This document shows positions 62,468 to 64,000 of a DNA stretch of 64,000 nucleotides, piece by piece. The position numbers were made by a program, and so were the translations under genes. The notes beneath the pieces are model-generated. The model did no database searches and had not been told where the DNA came from. It was given only the letters and a program-made list of their open reading frames with translations. Within the stretch, counting starts at the first letter, position 1; each line of letters starts with the position of its first letter. The stretch lies in contig CAJNYU010000644.1 in the NCBI GenBank assembly GCA_905331475.1, forward strand, positions 64,139 through 128,138, read 5' to 3'. This DNA is from Rotaria socialis. Lineage: Eukaryota > Rotifera > Eurotatoria > Philodinida > Philodinidae.

Positions 62468-64000
62468 TTAAAATCGAGGTTCGACTTGTACGAACGCACC
62501 ATGCTCGGAGCGAAGAATGATTTCAAATGAAAGATTTAATTCATCGCGTTTTTGAGAAGTTTTTAATTTAAATCGTCGTAATATCGATGATAACATTGCC
62601 TTTTCTTCTAATAAAGCAAATCGTTGTCCAATACAATTTCTTGACCCAGCTGAAAATGGTACAAAAGCATATGCTGCTCGATCGTGACTATTTTCAGGTA
62701 GAAAACGATCGGGATCAAAACGTTCAGGATCGGGAAAATGTTTTGGATCACGATGAATATAGTAAATAAATAAAACAGCTGTTGAACCTTGCAATATTTT
62801 ATAATCATCTAAATACAAAGTGACTTTAATAATTAAAAAAAAAAACAATTTGAAATAAACCTACTATAAGTAAAATCTTCTTGTACTTCACGTGCAATAA
62901 ATGGAACTGATGGAAACAATCGAAGTGTTTCTTTGATAACACATTCTAAATAATTTAATTCATTTAAATCTTCCGTTGTAGATGGACGATCATGATCATT
63001 TCCTAAAGATTAATTTGAAAAAATGAATAAAATTAATATTCGCTTGGAATCTACCAAAAATTCGATCGATTTCGTCATGTAACTTTTGTTGAACTTCTGG
63101 ATGTGATGCAATCATAAAACAAGTGAAATTAATTGCTGCTGCAGTTGTATCATGTCCCTAATTAATATTCAAAACAATTTTAGAAGAAATAAGAAAAATT
63201 TTATTGCCTTTTACCTCAAACATAAAAGTATCAACTTCTTCTTGAATGTCGACAAGTGTTAATTGCTCATCATGCATTTGTTTAAGAAGTAAATCTAAAG
63301 CGAAGATAATATTATTTTTCAATAAAAAAGAACTTAGAATGAAAGCTGACCTAGAAATGCAGAACGTTTATTACGAATTTCATCAGCATGAAAAGCTTGA
63401 GCACGATCGTCGATAACGCTTTTTGTAAATTGGTGAACTATTTTTAAATATCGATCATGTGCTCGTCCTTGAGGTAAAATTTTAAATATTAAATCAGGCC
63501 ATAACCATGGCATACGTTGACGTTTCAATAGTATATCTGTTAATCTGGAAAAATGATTATCATTATTATTTCAAAGTAAATTTACATTTTCAAGGATTTT
63601 TTATTTACTTCAAAACAGCATCAACATACTGCGAATTCTTATCATGTTGTGCACCAATATTCAAACCCATTGCAGCTTCTAAATTATTCGGATAGTAAAG
63701 CAAAAATTAAAAACACAACAACTAACCGCATATAATATCCAGAGCACACGATGCAATATATGGATACAAATTAACTTCTTTTTCTGATTTAAGTGAAGCC
63801 AAACGTTGAACTAAAACAGCTGATTGTTCATTATAGATATCAACAAAATTATTGAGTAGTTCTTTATCATGAAATGCAGGTGTAATAATACGTCGACGAT
63901 TCTTCCATTTTGCTCCAGCACTAAAACGAATCAGTTATTTCTTATTTTTCTTAGGAATCAGAAATGAAAACAATGATTTTTAGACCTCTTATAAAACTAT
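62468..64000 (-). CDS. CYP4: Cytochrome P450, CYP4 type (5' end outside the window)
   Basis: Eight exons, the first cut by the window edge, read on the minus strand: 64000-63986 (partial), 63920-63727, 63678-63609, 63544-63351, 63294-63215, 63157-63055, 63002-62865, 62823-62468. All phases agree. The C-helix region is [19 protein letters not shown]. The I-helix [10 protein letters not shown] has the Glu that in CYP4 enzymes forms a covalent heme ester. The K-helix is [16 protein letters not shown] (ExxR). PERF is in [17 protein letters not shown], and the heme loop is [20 protein letters not shown] with the Cys ligand. The missing part is the membrane anchor and helices A-B. The family omega-hydroxylates fatty acids and related lipids at the ER membrane. 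Introns are 52-70 bp. Confidence 0.93.

Noticed and set aside
1-64000. CRISPR array, operon, riboswitch or prokaryotic island
   Set aside because: No regularly spaced repeats with unique spacers and no prokaryotic gene organisation. The spliced genes show eukaryotic DNA.

Overview
This is AT-rich eukaryotic DNA carrying spliced animal genes. Nearly all introns are 50-76 bp with GT...AG ends. The larger ones are a 0.9 kb GPCR intron, a 1.75 kb TTLL intron that holds a transposon, and a 1.1 kb ZCCHC4 intron. The best guess is a bdelloid rotifer (Rotaria/Adineta type). Reasons: the tiny introns, a bacterial-looking GNAT acetyltransferase, an N-terminal domain I recall from bdelloid ADP-ribosyltransferase proteins, and many small degenerate transposons beside pseudogenes. 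The organism call is inference.

Layout. 0-3.5 kb: the 3' end of an unidentified gene, a 1.1 kb inverted-repeat element, and a broken Ly6/uPAR three-finger gene. 6.4-7.0 kb: the GNAT gene. 7-14 kb: almost empty. 13.9-15.9 kb: a six-exon intermediate filament gene (minus strand). 19.7 kb: a small unknown gene. 21.6-23.5 kb: a decayed DDE-integrase gene with another element inserted in it. 23.7-26.1 kb: a two-exon transglutaminase-like (kyphoscoliosis peptidase type) protein with a bdelloid-style N-terminal domain. 26-43 kb: mostly non-genic, with six small elements, a tRNA-like sequence, a possible myristoylated mini-protein and a secreted-protein gene carrying three in-frame stops. 43.3-45.7 kb: a rhodopsin-class GPCR. 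48.6-49.9 kb: a secreted protein and an adjacent broken gene. 51.6-57.2 kb: a 15-exon tubulin polyglutamylase (TTLL6/13 type). 60.0-64.0 kb: ZCCHC4 (rRNA m6A methyltransferase) and, 76 bp upstream on the same strand, a CYP4-type cytochrome P450 that runs off the window.

The most interesting signal is a set of at least eight unrelated-looking, non-coding elements of 0.2-1.1 kb. Each has inverted terminal regions, and several are built from one reiterated short motif private to that element (TCCGACTCCGA, CCGAGCGAAGCG, GGATTTACTGTCC, CCGGAATTCC, GGATCC/GGGACGGGAC, CGTTTT, AAGTACTTT). Four have flanking 8-bp direct repeats that I can read by eye (two exact, two with one mismatch), which points to hAT-like transposition. 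The genes are ordinary housekeeping, cytoskeletal and signalling genes with no evident common pathway. I found no CRISPR array and no operon.
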